64,000 bases of DNA. Origin: an uncultured Oscillospiraceae bacterium. Lineage in GTDB: Bacteria; Bacillota; Clostridia; Oscillospirales; Ruminococcaceae. The stretch is taken from NCBI GenBank assembly GCA_900542145.1, contig UQMF01000010.1, forward strand, positions 1 to 64,000. The letters run 5' to 3'. Position numbers and translations under genes: made by a program. The first letter of the stretch is position 1. The number at the start of each line of letters is the position of its first letter. Below the pieces are notes generated by a model. It did not search any database, was not told where the DNA came from, and was given only the letters and a program-made list of their open reading frames with translations. This document shows positions 8,779 through 17,662 of the stretch, piece after piece.

Positions 8779-8818
8779 TTGTGTTACTGAAAAAAGTGGA
8801 AATTAAAGTTGCACCGAA

Positions 8819-9067
8819 TTACTCAGCGGTGTAAGGAATGAGAGCGATCTGTCTTGCTCTCTTGACAGCTGTTGTAAGCTCTCTCTGGTGATAAGCGCAG
8901 CAGCCTGTTACTCTTCTGGGAAGGATCTTAGCGCGCTCAGTCATGTACTTTCTGAGCTTGGCAACGTCCTTGTAATCGATGAATTCGGAACGGTCAACGC
9001 AGAACTGGCAAACCTTTTTTCTGGGGCGCTTAACTGCGTGAGCCGGTCTATCAAACTTTTCAGCCAT
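8819..9067 (-). CDS. rpsR: 30S ribosomal protein S18
   Basis: 82 residues, the usual length. Binds 16S rRNA as a heterodimer with S6 on the platform of the small subunit. The conserved [20 protein letters not shown] block and PRRVTG motif are present. A zinc-type cysteine pair (VCQFC) near the start marks the zinc-containing form. Third gene of the rpsF-ssb-rpsR operon. Confidence 0.97.
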   Translation of the reverse strand: MAEKFDRPAHAVKRPRKKVCQFCVDRSEFIDYKDVAKLRKYMTERAKILPRRVTGCCAYHQRELTTAVKRARQIALIPYTAE

Positions 9068-9111
9068 GGTGATACTGAACCTCCTTTGTTGTTCAAGTCA
9101 AACGAATTGCA

Positions 9112-9570
9112 TTAGAATGGGTAGTCGTCCGTGGGCGCGGTGGCGAAATCCACTGTGGGACTCTGCTGTGCCGGGGCGGCGGGAGCCGGAGCCTGGGGAG
9201 CAGGTGCGGACGGTGCAGACGCGGCATAATCATTGTAGGAGCCGCCCTGCGATTTTTCGCCGGTGAAGGATATGCGATCGGCAACGATCTCATACCATGT
9301 CTGCTGATTGCCGTTCTTGTCGGTGTAGTTCCTTGTGGTCATCTCACCTTCGACCAGGATAAGCCTGCCCTTGGTGAAGTAACGGTGCACGAAATCCGCC
9401 TGCTGACGCCATGCGACAACATTGAAGAAATCGGACTTCTTCTCCTCGCCCTTCTGCTGGAACCGTCTGTCCACCGCAATGCGGAAGGAGCACACGTTCA
9501 CGCCCTGGGGAGTGGTCCTTAACTCGGGGTCGGTCACAAGACGACCCATCATGATAACCTTGTTAAACAC
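9112..9570 (-). CDS. ssb: Single-stranded DNA-binding protein
   Basis: 152 residues, GTG start behind GGAGGTGC. The N-terminal OB fold shows NKVIMMGRLVTDPELR, FRIAVDRRF and the FFNVVAWRQQADFV block. The C-terminal tail is Ala/Pro/Gln-rich and ends in DDYPF, the acidic tip that recruits replication and repair proteins. It lies between rpsF and rpsR, the standard order in Firmicutes. Confidence 0.97.
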   Translation of the reverse strand: MFNKVIMMGRLVTDPELRTTPQGVNVCSFRIAVDRRFQQKGEEKKSDFFNVVAWRQQADFVHRYFTKGRLILVEGEMTTRNYTDKNGNQQTWYEIVADRISFTGEKSQGGSYNDYAASAPSAPAPQAPAPAAPAQQSPTVDFATAPTDDYPF

Positions 9571-9610
9571 GAGAGCACCTCCAATTCAGCATACAGTCGT
9601 TATACCGGGA

Positions 9611-9913
9611 TTACTGCTGGCCCTGTGCGAGCACAACGATGGAACGCAGAACGCCATCGGTGATGTTGATGATACGCTCAAGCTCCATGGGGAAATCGGG
9701 CTTGGACTCGAAGTTGTAGAGTACATAGTAGCCTTCGCCCTCGTAGTTGATCTCGTAAGCGAGCTTTCTCTTGCCCCACTCATCAGTGTTGGTGAGTGTG
9801 CCGTTTGCCTTGATGAGGTCAGCGAACTTCTCGGTCAGCGCCTTGATCTCGTCCTCGGTCTTCTTCAGAGAGAAAACGATTATTGCCTCATACTTCTCAG
9901 ATAACTTTGCCAT
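9611..9913 (-). CDS. rpsF: 30S ribosomal protein S6
   Basis: 100 residues, the usual length. Partner of S18 in the small subunit. Recognised by KYEAIIVFSL at the N-terminus and by WGKRKLAYEINYEGEGYYVL in the middle. First gene of its operon, with an AAGGAGGTG ribosome site and a consensus promoter 84-112 bp upstream of the start codon. Confidence 0.96.
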   Translation of the reverse strand: MAKLSEKYEAIIVFSLKKTEDEIKALTEKFADLIKANGTLTNTDEWGKRKLAYEINYEGEGYYVLYNFESKPDFPMELERIINITDGVLRSIVVLAQGQQ

Positions 9914-9929
9914 TTATATAGCACCTCCT

Positions 9930-9960
9930 TATGGATATATATCCCGTGCGGACTGCACGA
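9930..9960 (-). promoter_or_regulatory. Possible S6:S18 autoregulatory leader hairpin
   Basis: In the rpsF leader (minus strand) a small hairpin CGTGC / GCACG carries a CCG at the loop side just upstream of the ribosome site. An RNA hairpin with an exposed CCG is the known binding motif of the S6:S18 pair upstream of rpsF in many bacteria. The match here is partial and judged by eye. Confidence 0.3.
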
Positions 9961-9996
9961 GAAAGGGGTTAGGACTTTTACAGCCTTAACTACATC

Positions 9997-10025
9997 ATTA
10001 TATCAGAAACGAACGCCTTTGTCAA
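9997..10025 (-). promoter_or_regulatory. Sigma-A promoter of rpsF-ssb-rpsR
   Basis: Minus strand TTGACA (10025-10020), a 17-bp spacer and TATAAT (10002-9997). Both boxes match consensus fully, as expected for a ribosomal protein operon. Confidence 0.9.
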
Positions 10026-10284
10026 GGGCTTGTGCGCACTTTTTCATTTTTTGGCGGTTTTGTGCATACGTCGTCCGGACTTCAACTATATTAAATAGTA
10101 TACTCTGGATCGGGTACACATTCTGTATTATCCGACCTTTGTTTCACGCTTTGTTGTAGGAATCATCAAAAACAGGCGCTGAAATTGTTTGTTTTGGTTA
10201 AAATGCACATAAAGGGGATTTGAAATTCTACACGCCGCTGCGCCGGTTTTTGGCGGTTTTATCGGCTTTTGCCGCGTTCGGCGC
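10026..10284. other. AT-rich gene-free spacer between rpsF and pilC promoters
   Basis: No coding sequence. It separates two divergent promoters. An operator-like inverted repeat ACTAT-ATTAA-ATAGT lies near 10086-10100, where a regulator could bind; no known binding motif is recognised. Confidence 0.4.
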
Positions 10285-10313
10285 TTGAAATAAGAACAAA
10301 AATATGGTATAAT
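10285..10313 (+). promoter_or_regulatory. Sigma-A promoter of the pilus operon
   Basis: TTGAAA (10285-10290), a 17-bp spacer and TATAAT (10308-10313). It fixes the pilC start downstream: an in-frame ATG at 10269 lies upstream of this promoter and cannot be used by its transcript. Confidence 0.85.
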
Positions 10314-10409
10314 TTATATACTATAGTGGAGTATAGGGCAAAGTGCGCCCTGAATCCACGAATACGTGCCGACGGGTATCCCGTGGGCAGGGGGATTGGA
10401 GGTTATCCG

Positions 10410-11603
10410 GTGAAAAAATTCTCGTATCAGGCCACCGACGTCAACGGCAAAACCGTCCGCGGACAGGAGATGGCAGAGGATTATCAGGATCTTCAGCAAA
10501 AGCTGAAGGAAAAAAATCTGTACGTCACAAGATATCGCGATCTCGGCGCAAACGACGCTGTGGACGTAAAGTACAGGTTCAAGACTAAAGAGGTGTCGTT
10601 CATCAGCCGTCAGCTGGCTTCGATGACCTCGGCGGGTCTTTCTCTCGTAAGGGCGCTCTACATACTCCAGGAACAGCAGGAAAAGCCCAAGGCAAAGCGC
10701 GTTCTTCTGGATATCTACGAAGAGGTCCAGAAAGGTAAGTCATTCTCCGAGGTGCTGGAGTCCAAGCCCGGTGTATTCCCGGACCTTTTCGTCAGCATGG
10801 TCGCTGCCGGCGAGGCTTCAGGTACGCTGGACCAGATCCTTATCAGGGTTTCTGACCACTTTGCAAACGCCAACAAGACAAACAACAAGGTAAAGGGCGC
10901 GCTGGTTTATCCTGTTATCCTGCTGATACTCGCCCTGGCGGTAATCATACTCATGTTCACGGCGATCCTCCCGACGTTCGCAAACATGATGTCCCCAGAC
11001 GACATGACGCCGCTTTCACGCGCAATGCTCTCCTTTTCGGATTCGCTGATCAACCACTGGTACATTTACCTTATCGTTATTGGTGTGATCATTCTCCTGG
11101 TCTGGGTCGGCAGAAAGACTCCCGCTGTCAAGCTCAAGATGGACGAACTCATTCTCCGTATGCCCAAGGTGGGAAAGCTCATTTCCACGATCTACACGGG
11201 CCGTTTCGCAAGAAACATGTCAAACCTCTATGCGGCTGGCTTACAGATGGTGGACTGCATCGAGAAATCCGTTTCGGTGCTCGGTAACTCCTATGTAAAC
11301 AAGCGCTTTGAGGAAGTCGTTGATAACATCAAGCTCGGTGAGAGCATGTCCAAGGCGGTCGAAAAGACCGGCATCTTCGAGGGCATGTTCACCTCGATCA
11401 TCTTTGTCGGCGAGGAATCCGGTACGCTGGATACGATCCTTTCCAAGGCGGCGGATTACTACGAAGAAGAGGGCGACACCGCAATAACCAAGCTCGTCGG
11501 CATGCTGGAGCCTGTCATGATCATCATCATGGGCGTGGCTATCGGTCTGGTCCTCGCGGCTATATTCCCGATGCTCTACGGCGGCATGACAAACGTCAGC
11601 TGA
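10410..11603 (+). CDS. pilC: Type IV pilus inner-membrane platform protein PilC
   Basis: 397 residues from GTG at 10410, chosen because GGAGG lies just before it, because the promoter lies downstream of the earlier in-frame ATG, and because MKKFSYQATDVNGKTVRG is the normal PilC/GspF N-terminus. Two T2SS-F domains follow, each with the family helices (SRQLASMTSAGLSLVRAL and ARNMSNLYAAGLQMVDCI) and the AAGEASGTLD / VGEESGTLD motifs, and there are about three membrane helices. PilC anchors the ATPases PilB and PilT and moves pilins into or out of the fibre. First gene of the pilus cluster. Confidence 0.95.
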   Translation: MKKFSYQATDVNGKTVRGQEMAEDYQDLQQKLKEKNLYVTRYRDLGANDAVDVKYRFKTKEVSFISRQLASMTSAGLSLVRALYILQEQQEKPKAKRVLLDIYEEVQKGKSFSEVLESKPGVFPDLFVSMVAAGEASGTLDQILIRVSDHFANANKTNNKVKGALVYPVILLILALAVIILMFTAILPTFANMMSPDDMTPLSRAMLSFSDSLINHWYIYLIVIGVIILLVWVGRKTPAVKLKMDELILRMPKVGKLISTIYTGRFARNMSNLYAAGLQMVDCIEKSVSVLGNSYVNKRFEEVVDNIKLGESMSKAVEKTGIFEGMFTSIIFVGEESGTLDTILSKAADYYEEEGDTAITKLVGMLEPVMIIIMGVAIGLVLAAIFPMLYGGMTNVS

Positions 11604-11662
11604 TACGTTCCCCGGAACGAACAGGCAGAACCGTCAACTTAATCTTATTATGAGGTGAAAAT

Positions 11663-13315
11663 ATGCTTTCAATAGATATTACTGACAGACAAATAAAGCT
11701 GGTCAGGGGCTTACACAGCGGCAGCAAGATCAGGGTACAGGACGCGGATATGCGTGAGCTCACCCTCGGCATGGTTTCCAACGGATACATAACCGATGTG
11801 CCGATGGTTGCCGCTGAACTGAACGACATCATCAAGACCAAGGGCATCACGGAGAAGGACGCTATCGTGTCCATCACCTCCAGCTCCATCGTTTACAAGG
11901 AGATGATGCTCCCCAAGCCCAAGAGCATCAAGAACACCGCCGCTATCGAGGCGATGATCCAGACGAATATGGGCGTTTCCAATGAGTTCAATATCTCCTA
12001 CACCATCGCCGGTGAAACCGAGGACGAGGAGAAGAACAAGCTCATCAAGATCATTGCGACTGCCTGCCCGCAGCGCCTGGTAGACGGCTATGTAAGGCTG
12101 TTCTCCCACATCGGTCTTTCCCTCAAGGCGGTAAACATCTCCAACAACTCCGTAACGCGCCTTATTGTCAATACCCCCAAGATGGCTGAGAGAATGCCCA
12201 TGCTGCTTATCCAGATCGATAAGGGATTCCTTAACATGAACCTTTACGAGGATAACCAGATCGTATTCTCGCGTTACTTCAACATCGACCCCACTGACTA
12301 CGACAATGCGCCTGACTACGTTGTCCGCGCGGTTTACGATAACCTGTTCAGAATGATACAGTTCATCAAGAGCCGCAAGGGTGCAAAGCCCCTCAAGGAG
12401 ATCATGTTCTACGGCGATACCGGAAACTTCATTGAGCTTTCCAACGCCATCTCCTCGTTCAACGTGCCGGTACATGTGCTCGCTGCGCCGTCCACCGTCG
12501 TGACGATGACGGAGATCGACTTCACAAAGTACGCTAACGCCATCGGCGCTATCTACAGAAGAAACAAGGATCTCGAGCATATCAACCTCCTGGAGGCTAC
12601 CTCCGCAAAGGAATCCAAGGGCATGAACGGATATCTCATCATGCTCGGCGGCGCATGCGTTGCGGCGGTCGTGCTCGTTGCTGCTATCAATATCGGACTT
12701 TCCGTGGTGGATAAGTCCATTCAGGGTCAGGTGAGGGATATCGACACGCAGATCCAGTCCCAGGCGCTTCAGCAGCAGCTCAGCGTTGTCAGCGAGCGCG
12801 AGGGAATGCTCTCCGGCTTCAACACCTATAACCAGAACGCAGGCTCCACCTCCACGCTGTTCAACTACATGCCGAAGTTCCAGAGCTACGTTATAGACAA
12901 GATCAAGGAGCCGATGGAGGCAGTCAAGTCCGAAAACGGAATCGATCTTGATATTCAGGCCATTTCAATAGAAGGCACGTCCGTTTCCGTGAAGTTCATG
13001 GGACAGTGCAAGGGCGATCCTACCTCAATGCCGGCAGCCTACGTCAACAAACTGACGAACGAGGTAAAGACAAAATATGGCGATCCCTACTTCCAGAATA
13101 TCGTTTATACCGGTTTTGAGAAAACCAACTCCAACAATGCTTCCAGGTATCTGGAGCTTCAGACCGGCGAGTGCAAGTATGACACCATATTCACCTTCGA
13201 GATTTCCATGAACCTCAGACCCGGTTCAGATGAAGAACATGCAAATTCCATCAATCTCGACCTTGATGATAACGAGGGAGTAACAGAGGCTTCTGGCGAG
13301 GAGGTAACTGAATAA
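11663..13315 (+). CDS. pilM: PilM-PilN fusion, type IV pilus assembly
   Basis: 550 residues. Residues 1-~310 resemble PilM, an actin-like cytoplasmic protein: MLSIDITDRQIKLVRG at the start, VSITSSSIVYKEMMLP and LLIQIDKGFLNMNLYE in the body. A single transmembrane helix at ~330-352 follows, then a coiled region (DIDTQIQSQALQQQLSVVSE) and a PilN-like periplasm-type domain. PilM and PilN are usually separate proteins whose contact links the cytoplasmic motor to the membrane alignment complex; here both appear in one chain. Its stop codon overlaps the next start by one base. Confidence 0.8.
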   Translation: MLSIDITDRQIKLVRGLHSGSKIRVQDADMRELTLGMVSNGYITDVPMVAAELNDIIKTKGITEKDAIVSITSSSIVYKEMMLPKPKSIKNTAAIEAMIQTNMGVSNEFNISYTIAGETEDEEKNKLIKIIATACPQRLVDGYVRLFSHIGLSLKAVNISNNSVTRLIVNTPKMAERMPMLLIQIDKGFLNMNLYEDNQIVFSRYFNIDPTDYDNAPDYVVRAVYDNLFRMIQFIKSRKGAKPLKEIMFYGDTGNFIELSNAISSFNVPVHVLAAPSTVVTMTEIDFTKYANAIGAIYRRNKDLEHINLLEATSAKESKGMNGYLIMLGGACVAAVVLVAAINIGLSVVDKSIQGQVRDIDTQIQSQALQQQLSVVSEREGMLSGFNTYNQNAGSTSTLFNYMPKFQSYVIDKIKEPMEAVKSENGIDLDIQAISIEGTSVSVKFMGQCKGDPTSMPAAYVNKLTNEVKTKYGDPYFQNIVYTGFEKTNSNNASRYLELQTGECKYDTIFTFEISMNLRPGSDEEHANSINLDLDDNEGVTEASGEEVTE

Positions 13316-14286
13316 TGAGACTCAGCAAACAGGAAAGAATGGCAGTGCTTGTCATTGCCGTCATCATAATTCTCGGACTTGGCATCTTCCTTTTCATCGT
13401 GCCCAGCTTTAAGAGCATAGGTACTTCCAATGCTTCGCTTACCTCTAAAAAGCAGGAGCTGGCGGACGCACAGGCTAAGGCTGCCACCGCAATGGATCTT
13501 GGCACGCAGGTAAATGAAGCGTACAAGCAGGGCGATAAGGTCGCAGATATGTTCTTCGAGGAAATGAAGGCATACGAGGCTGACGACCAGATCCGCGACT
13601 TCATTCAGTACTGCAAGGATCAGGGCGTGAAGTGCTCCGTTGACTCCATCACCATCGGCACTCCTACCGTCGGCGACCTCGGCGTCACCTTTAACGAGGA
13701 GAGCGAGGTAACATACGACCTCAAGACCGCTGCAAGGGGCGACTCCGCAGGCGACGAAGAAACCGACGAGCAGCGCAGGGAGGCTATCCTCAAGGAGGCG
13801 CTCGCAAACACCCAGACCGTCGGCGCTATTGACGTCACATTCGAAGTGACCACTCTTGAGCCCGAGGATCTCATCAAGTTCATTGACGTTATCAACAACT
13901 ACGAGATCAACGGCGTGAGAAAGGCAATGCGCCTTTCCAGCGGCCTGGAGATCGAGTTTGACGATATCGAGGAAAAGTACAACAAGATAATCGACGACAT
14001 GACCCTTGACCTCACCTTCGACGCAATCAAGGAAGTCGCTGACGAGAACGGCAAGAAGTTCCCCACCAAGCAGGAACTGAAGGAGAAGCTCGGACTTGTC
14101 ACCACAACCACCAACGAGGACGGCGAAACCGTTACGGTTGCCAATAACAACAAGGACGACGATACCGTATTAGATGTCGGCGATGATGTTATCTACATCG
14201 CAGAAGTCACAATCACAATGTACAGCCTTGAGCGCATGCAGGATCCTACTGACAAGCTCGCTGCACAGAACGCCCTGCTCGGCTGA
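13315..14286 (+). CDS. pilO: PilO-like pilus alignment protein
   Basis: 323 residues. A short cytoplasmic start, one transmembrane helix (~11-33), then a helix (ASLTSKKQELADAQAKAATA) and a long acidic extracellular part. This is the layout of PilO/GspM, which pairs with PilN. Sequence similarity by eye is weak, so the call leans on position directly after PilM-PilN, on topology and on translational coupling (TAATG overlap). It is longer than typical PilO, with Asp/Glu-rich extra segments. Confidence 0.6.
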   Translation: MRLSKQERMAVLVIAVIIILGLGIFLFIVPSFKSIGTSNASLTSKKQELADAQAKAATAMDLGTQVNEAYKQGDKVADMFFEEMKAYEADDQIRDFIQYCKDQGVKCSVDSITIGTPTVGDLGVTFNEESEVTYDLKTAARGDSAGDEETDEQRREAILKEALANTQTVGAIDVTFEVTTLEPEDLIKFIDVINNYEINGVRKAMRLSSGLEIEFDDIEEKYNKIIDDMTLDLTFDAIKEVADENGKKFPTKQELKEKLGLVTTTTNEDGETVTVANNNKDDDTVLDVGDDVIYIAEVTITMYSLERMQDPTDKLAAQNALLG

Positions 14287-14391
14287 GCGGGGACGGCTCC
14301 CACTATGTAACTTATTCCCGGCTCCGTTCCGCACGGGGTGTGTCGGCGGAGTCCGGGCGGCCTTGCGTGAATGTATTGGAGGTAATCAACA

Positions 14392-16635
14392 ATGAAACAC
14401 GCATTGAGAAAATATCTGGCGCCCTGCGGCAGCGCCCTCTTCATGGTTGTGAGCACCATGGCGGCGCTCGTGGTTCTGGTCACGGCAATGTATATGTCGG
14501 TGGTTTCCTCCGGCAAGGTACAGTATGCTACGTTCAACCAGGAGCAGGCGTATATTTCATCTACTTCCATCGGCGATATTATTGCTTCGGCGATTCCTAA
14601 GAACAAGGCGCTGAATGCCAAGCTGAGTACGCTAAAGGTGGGCGATAAGTTCTCCACCGACGGCAACGGCTTCGCTGCATTCGGCGGAACCAACGAGGAA
14701 TCCGATGTCGGTGCTTACACCGTTGACATCACCCGTCTGAACAACGAAACAGTAAACGGTGAAGAGGCGTTTGTCTACGACATGGCGGTCACCGTATCCA
14801 AGAACGGCGTTGTGGAAACAACTCACATGTTCCTGACATCTACGCCCGACAAGCCCCAGGAGATGGAGAGAATCAGCAGATTCTTCACCAACACCGGCTA
14901 TCTGCCGAACGACGTGTGGATATCCTCCGTTACCACGGATTCCACCGTGCACTGCGACAACGAGTACACCATCTTCTCCAAGGATATCAACACCGATAAG
15001 TTCGGCGGCGGCGGCGACGTTATCTTCAACATGGACGTCACCTGCGCAGGCGCAGCGCTTATGGACGCCTCAGCCCAGTTCAACAATGTCACCAAGCCCC
15101 TTACCTGGGCTATCGGCAACAACCTGACCATCGGCAACAATACCACGCTGAACAAATGGGAGATGGGCGGCACCAGCTCTGAGCACGCAAAGCTCATTGT
15201 CGGCGGCGACCTTATCCTCAACAGCGATATGAAGACCCCGGCATACACCGATGTGTATGTCCTCGGCAACCTCTATATCAACCCGGTATGCTATCCTGAT
15301 TTCCAGGGTGCGCTGTATGTCCACAAGGATATCATATTCACCGGAACAAACTGCTTGACTTCTATCAGCAATCTGTATATTGACGGCGCGGTCCGGGCGG
15401 TTTCCGGCGGTGCAGTCACCACCAACAAGCTCGTCAACAACGGCGTGTGGGGAGATTCCGAGGCCATTGAGGACGAACTAAACAGCAGGATTGGCGGCTC
15501 TGTATACCCCAACTGGCGCATCAATACCGCGGATTTCGACACTGTTGATATAATCTTCAACACTGACGACAACAATGCCAAGGGAAGCGCTAAATATATC
15601 CACTATATCGACGAGGACTGCACCATCGGCAAGGTCAAGGACCTGTACGCCGGTTCCGGTGCGTCTGTTAACCTGACCATCGTCATTGATACCGGCGACG
15701 ATCCCCTCGGCGAGCGTCATCTCCAGGTTTCCGCAAACTGCGACGATATCGGCGTTGACGACACCTTCATGTGGTATCCCGAGGCCTCCCCGAGCGGCGG
15801 CAAGACCATAAGCGTTATCACTGTCGGTCAGGGTACCCTCGCTATCGATGTGCCCAACGGCGTCACATACCAGGCAAGCGACCAGGAATTCTTCGGTCAC
15901 ATCGCGTGGTTCGTGATGGCAGGCGGCAAGATGGGCAAGACTACTCACGGCGTGCCCTACTTTGACCGCGCTGGCTTCAATCTTGTTACCATGGCGGATA
16001 CCATCAGCAATAACAATCTGATCCTCCAGACTCCGGACGGTACCTGCAACTACACCGAGGTCACCAAGAAGGACAGCGACGGCAAGGATTACACCTACTA
16101 TACCTGCGATTCCCACGGCGGTTCCTATTCTGAGTCCGATGTGAAGGACTTCGAGGACGGCAAGGAGGAGACCCTCTGCATAGGCAGAATCCTCAGGGAC
16201 GAGGTGGATTCCTACTTCAGCAAGCATACGGATCAGTACAACCAGATGGCGAAGTACTACGAGGAGTACTTCGGAGATACCTATACTAACAGCAACTACT
16301 CCCTTGATAGCTACTACCCGAACGTGAACATCTTCGTGGTTTCCGTCCTGGAGAACGCGGATATCCAGTTCGGCGTCAAGAAGGCAACGGACGAGAGCGT
16401 ACAGAACAACGTATTCTTCGGATATGTCTATGCTCCGTATATGACATTCGTTGCGGTCGGCAGCGGCGGCGGTCTGAAGAATGTCGGCGGTCTGGTCATT
16501 TCCGATATGGCGGTAAACGGTGCGTATAAGTACATCTTCGCACAGCCTGACAGAACGATCCAGCAGATCGTCGGCGACGGATTCGACGCACTTCGTCCCA
16601 GCGGAAGCCGCACATGGCGTATCCATGGAACCTGA
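14392..16635 (+). CDS. Large PilX-like pilus-associated protein
   Basis: 747 residues. The N-terminus (CGSALFMVVSTMAALVVLVT, then AMYMSVVSSGKVQYATFNQE) has the PilX layout: short cytoplasmic lead, hydrophobic helix at ~15-38, then a helix with QEQAY. There is no prepilin cleavage motif. The remaining ~690 residues are Gly/Asp/Asn-rich and look beta-structured with repeated LIVGGDLILNSD / LYINPVCYPDF / IIFTGTN-type strands, suggesting a beta-helix or adhesin head. It probably acts as a minor pilus component or surface-exposed tip. Function beyond that is not recognisable. Ribosome site TTGGAGGTA. It overlaps the alternative first start of the next gene. Confidence 0.6.
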   Translation: MKHALRKYLAPCGSALFMVVSTMAALVVLVTAMYMSVVSSGKVQYATFNQEQAYISSTSIGDIIASAIPKNKALNAKLSTLKVGDKFSTDGNGFAAFGGTNEESDVGAYTVDITRLNNETVNGEEAFVYDMAVTVSKNGVVETTHMFLTSTPDKPQEMERISRFFTNTGYLPNDVWISSVTTDSTVHCDNEYTIFSKDINTDKFGGGGDVIFNMDVTCAGAALMDASAQFNNVTKPLTWAIGNNLTIGNNTTLNKWEMGGTSSEHAKLIVGGDLILNSDMKTPAYTDVYVLGNLYINPVCYPDFQGALYVHKDIIFTGTNCLTSISNLYIDGAVRAVSGGAVTTNKLVNNGVWGDSEAIEDELNSRIGGSVYPNWRINTADFDTVDIIFNTDDNNAKGSAKYIHYIDEDCTIGKVKDLYAGSGASVNLTIVIDTGDDPLGERHLQVSANCDDIGVDDTFMWYPEASPSGGKTISVITVGQGTLAIDVPNGVTYQASDQEFFGHIAWFVMAGGKMGKTTHGVPYFDRAGFNLVTMADTISNNNLILQTPDGTCNYTEVTKKDSDGKDYTYYTCDSHGGSYSESDVKDFEDGKEETLCIGRILRDEVDSYFSKHTDQYNQMAKYYEEYFGDTYTNSNYSLDSYYPNVNIFVVSVLENADIQFGVKKATDESVQNNVFFGYVYAPYMTFVAVGSGGGLKNVGGLVISDMAVNGAYKYIFAQPDRTIQQIVGDGFDALRPSGSRTWRIHGT

Positions 16636-16655
16636 TCGTGAAAGGGCGTGACATT

Positions 16656-17651
16656 ATGCTTAAAAAATTAAAAAGCAGGCGCGGTTTTACGATCGTCGAG
16701 GTCATGGTCGCATTCGTTATCTTTGCGATCATGGCTGGCATGGTCACCATGATCCTCAACCAGGCGATCATGCAGAAGCGCCATAATAAAGAGGTGGACG
16801 CACAGCTCCAGCAGCAGGAGGCTAAGTACTACCTCAACACGCAGGACTACAAGTACAACACCGCCGATGGCAAGATACAGCTGAACTTTACCGGCGGAAC
16901 CGCGGTTGACATCAATTATGAATACGGCGATCCCAACGGCGACGACGAGGACGTTGAGCTGCGGCTCAAGTACCTCATCGGTCAGTACGGACTGCTCACC
17001 AAGGGCAGCACCGGCGGCGGAGGCGACGATGACGCCGGCGGCAGCAGCGTTATGAGCCGTCTGGATTCCAGGATCTACGGCACCGCAAAGATCGACAGCG
17101 TCAACGTTAAGGTGCAGGACAAGGGCACAGCAGATGGCGGATACCTCTATGTGTTCAGCGTTCTCGCTACAGCGCCGGATCTTGTCGGCACCCAGTATGA
17201 ATACCATGCGCAGGTGAAGATGATGTTCCCGAGCACGGTGGTGGACTATGGCTATGTCGGGGTCGGCGATCTCCTGGAGGCAAAGAACAAGGGCGCGACT
17301 AAGGATTACAAGATCACCCTGCCGACGCCTACCACAGTCTGCGTGGGCAGTAACATGCCCAGGGGCTGGTATGACTACAACAGCACCAAGAGACCGTCCT
17401 TCGTGGGCAACACGAGCTACGTCAAGTTCTGGGTTATCCTTCCGGAGAAGATCGACGCTGACAACCTGAACAACGTGTTCGGCACCAGCGGCACGAACCA
17501 GACCTCCAACAAGGTCGGCGACTCCTATGAGTTCACTCCTTATCTTGAGGTTGTAAAGTCCGACGACGGCACAGAGATGACCACGACACACGTCAATATC
17601 TTCGGCGCATTCCCCCTCTCGGAAACCCCGGACCCCGGCACGACTGAATGA
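16656..17651 (+). CDS. Type IV prepilin-like protein (minor pilin)
   Basis: 331 residues from ATG at 16656. An upstream in-frame ATG at 16614 inside the previous gene would add 14 residues and is less likely, because the normal class III leader is short. The leader MLKKLKSRRG is followed by FTIVEVMVAFVIFAIMAGMV, so cleavage by prepilin peptidase falls after Gly10, with Glu at mature position 5. The C-terminal part is variable with a Gly/Asp run (STGGGGDDDAGGSS). It is much longer than a major pilin, so it is probably a minor pilin priming or decorating the fibre. Confidence 0.85.
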   Translation: MLKKLKSRRGFTIVEVMVAFVIFAIMAGMVTMILNQAIMQKRHNKEVDAQLQQQEAKYYLNTQDYKYNTADGKIQLNFTGGTAVDINYEYGDPNGDDEDVELRLKYLIGQYGLLTKGSTGGGGDDDAGGSSVMSRLDSRIYGTAKIDSVNVKVQDKGTADGGYLYVFSVLATAPDLVGTQYEYHAQVKMMFPSTVVDYGYVGVGDLLEAKNKGATKDYKITLPTPTTVCVGSNMPRGWYDYNSTKRPSFVGNTSYVKFWVILPEKIDADNLNNVFGTSGTNQTSNKVGDSYEFTPYLEVVKSDDGTEMTTTHVNIFGAFPLSETPDPGTTE

Positions 17652-17662
17652 GGAGGAATTCA

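Noticed and set aside
10269..10409. Earlier ATG start for pilC
   Set aside because: It lies upstream of the promoter -10 box, and the added 47 residues do not resemble PilC.
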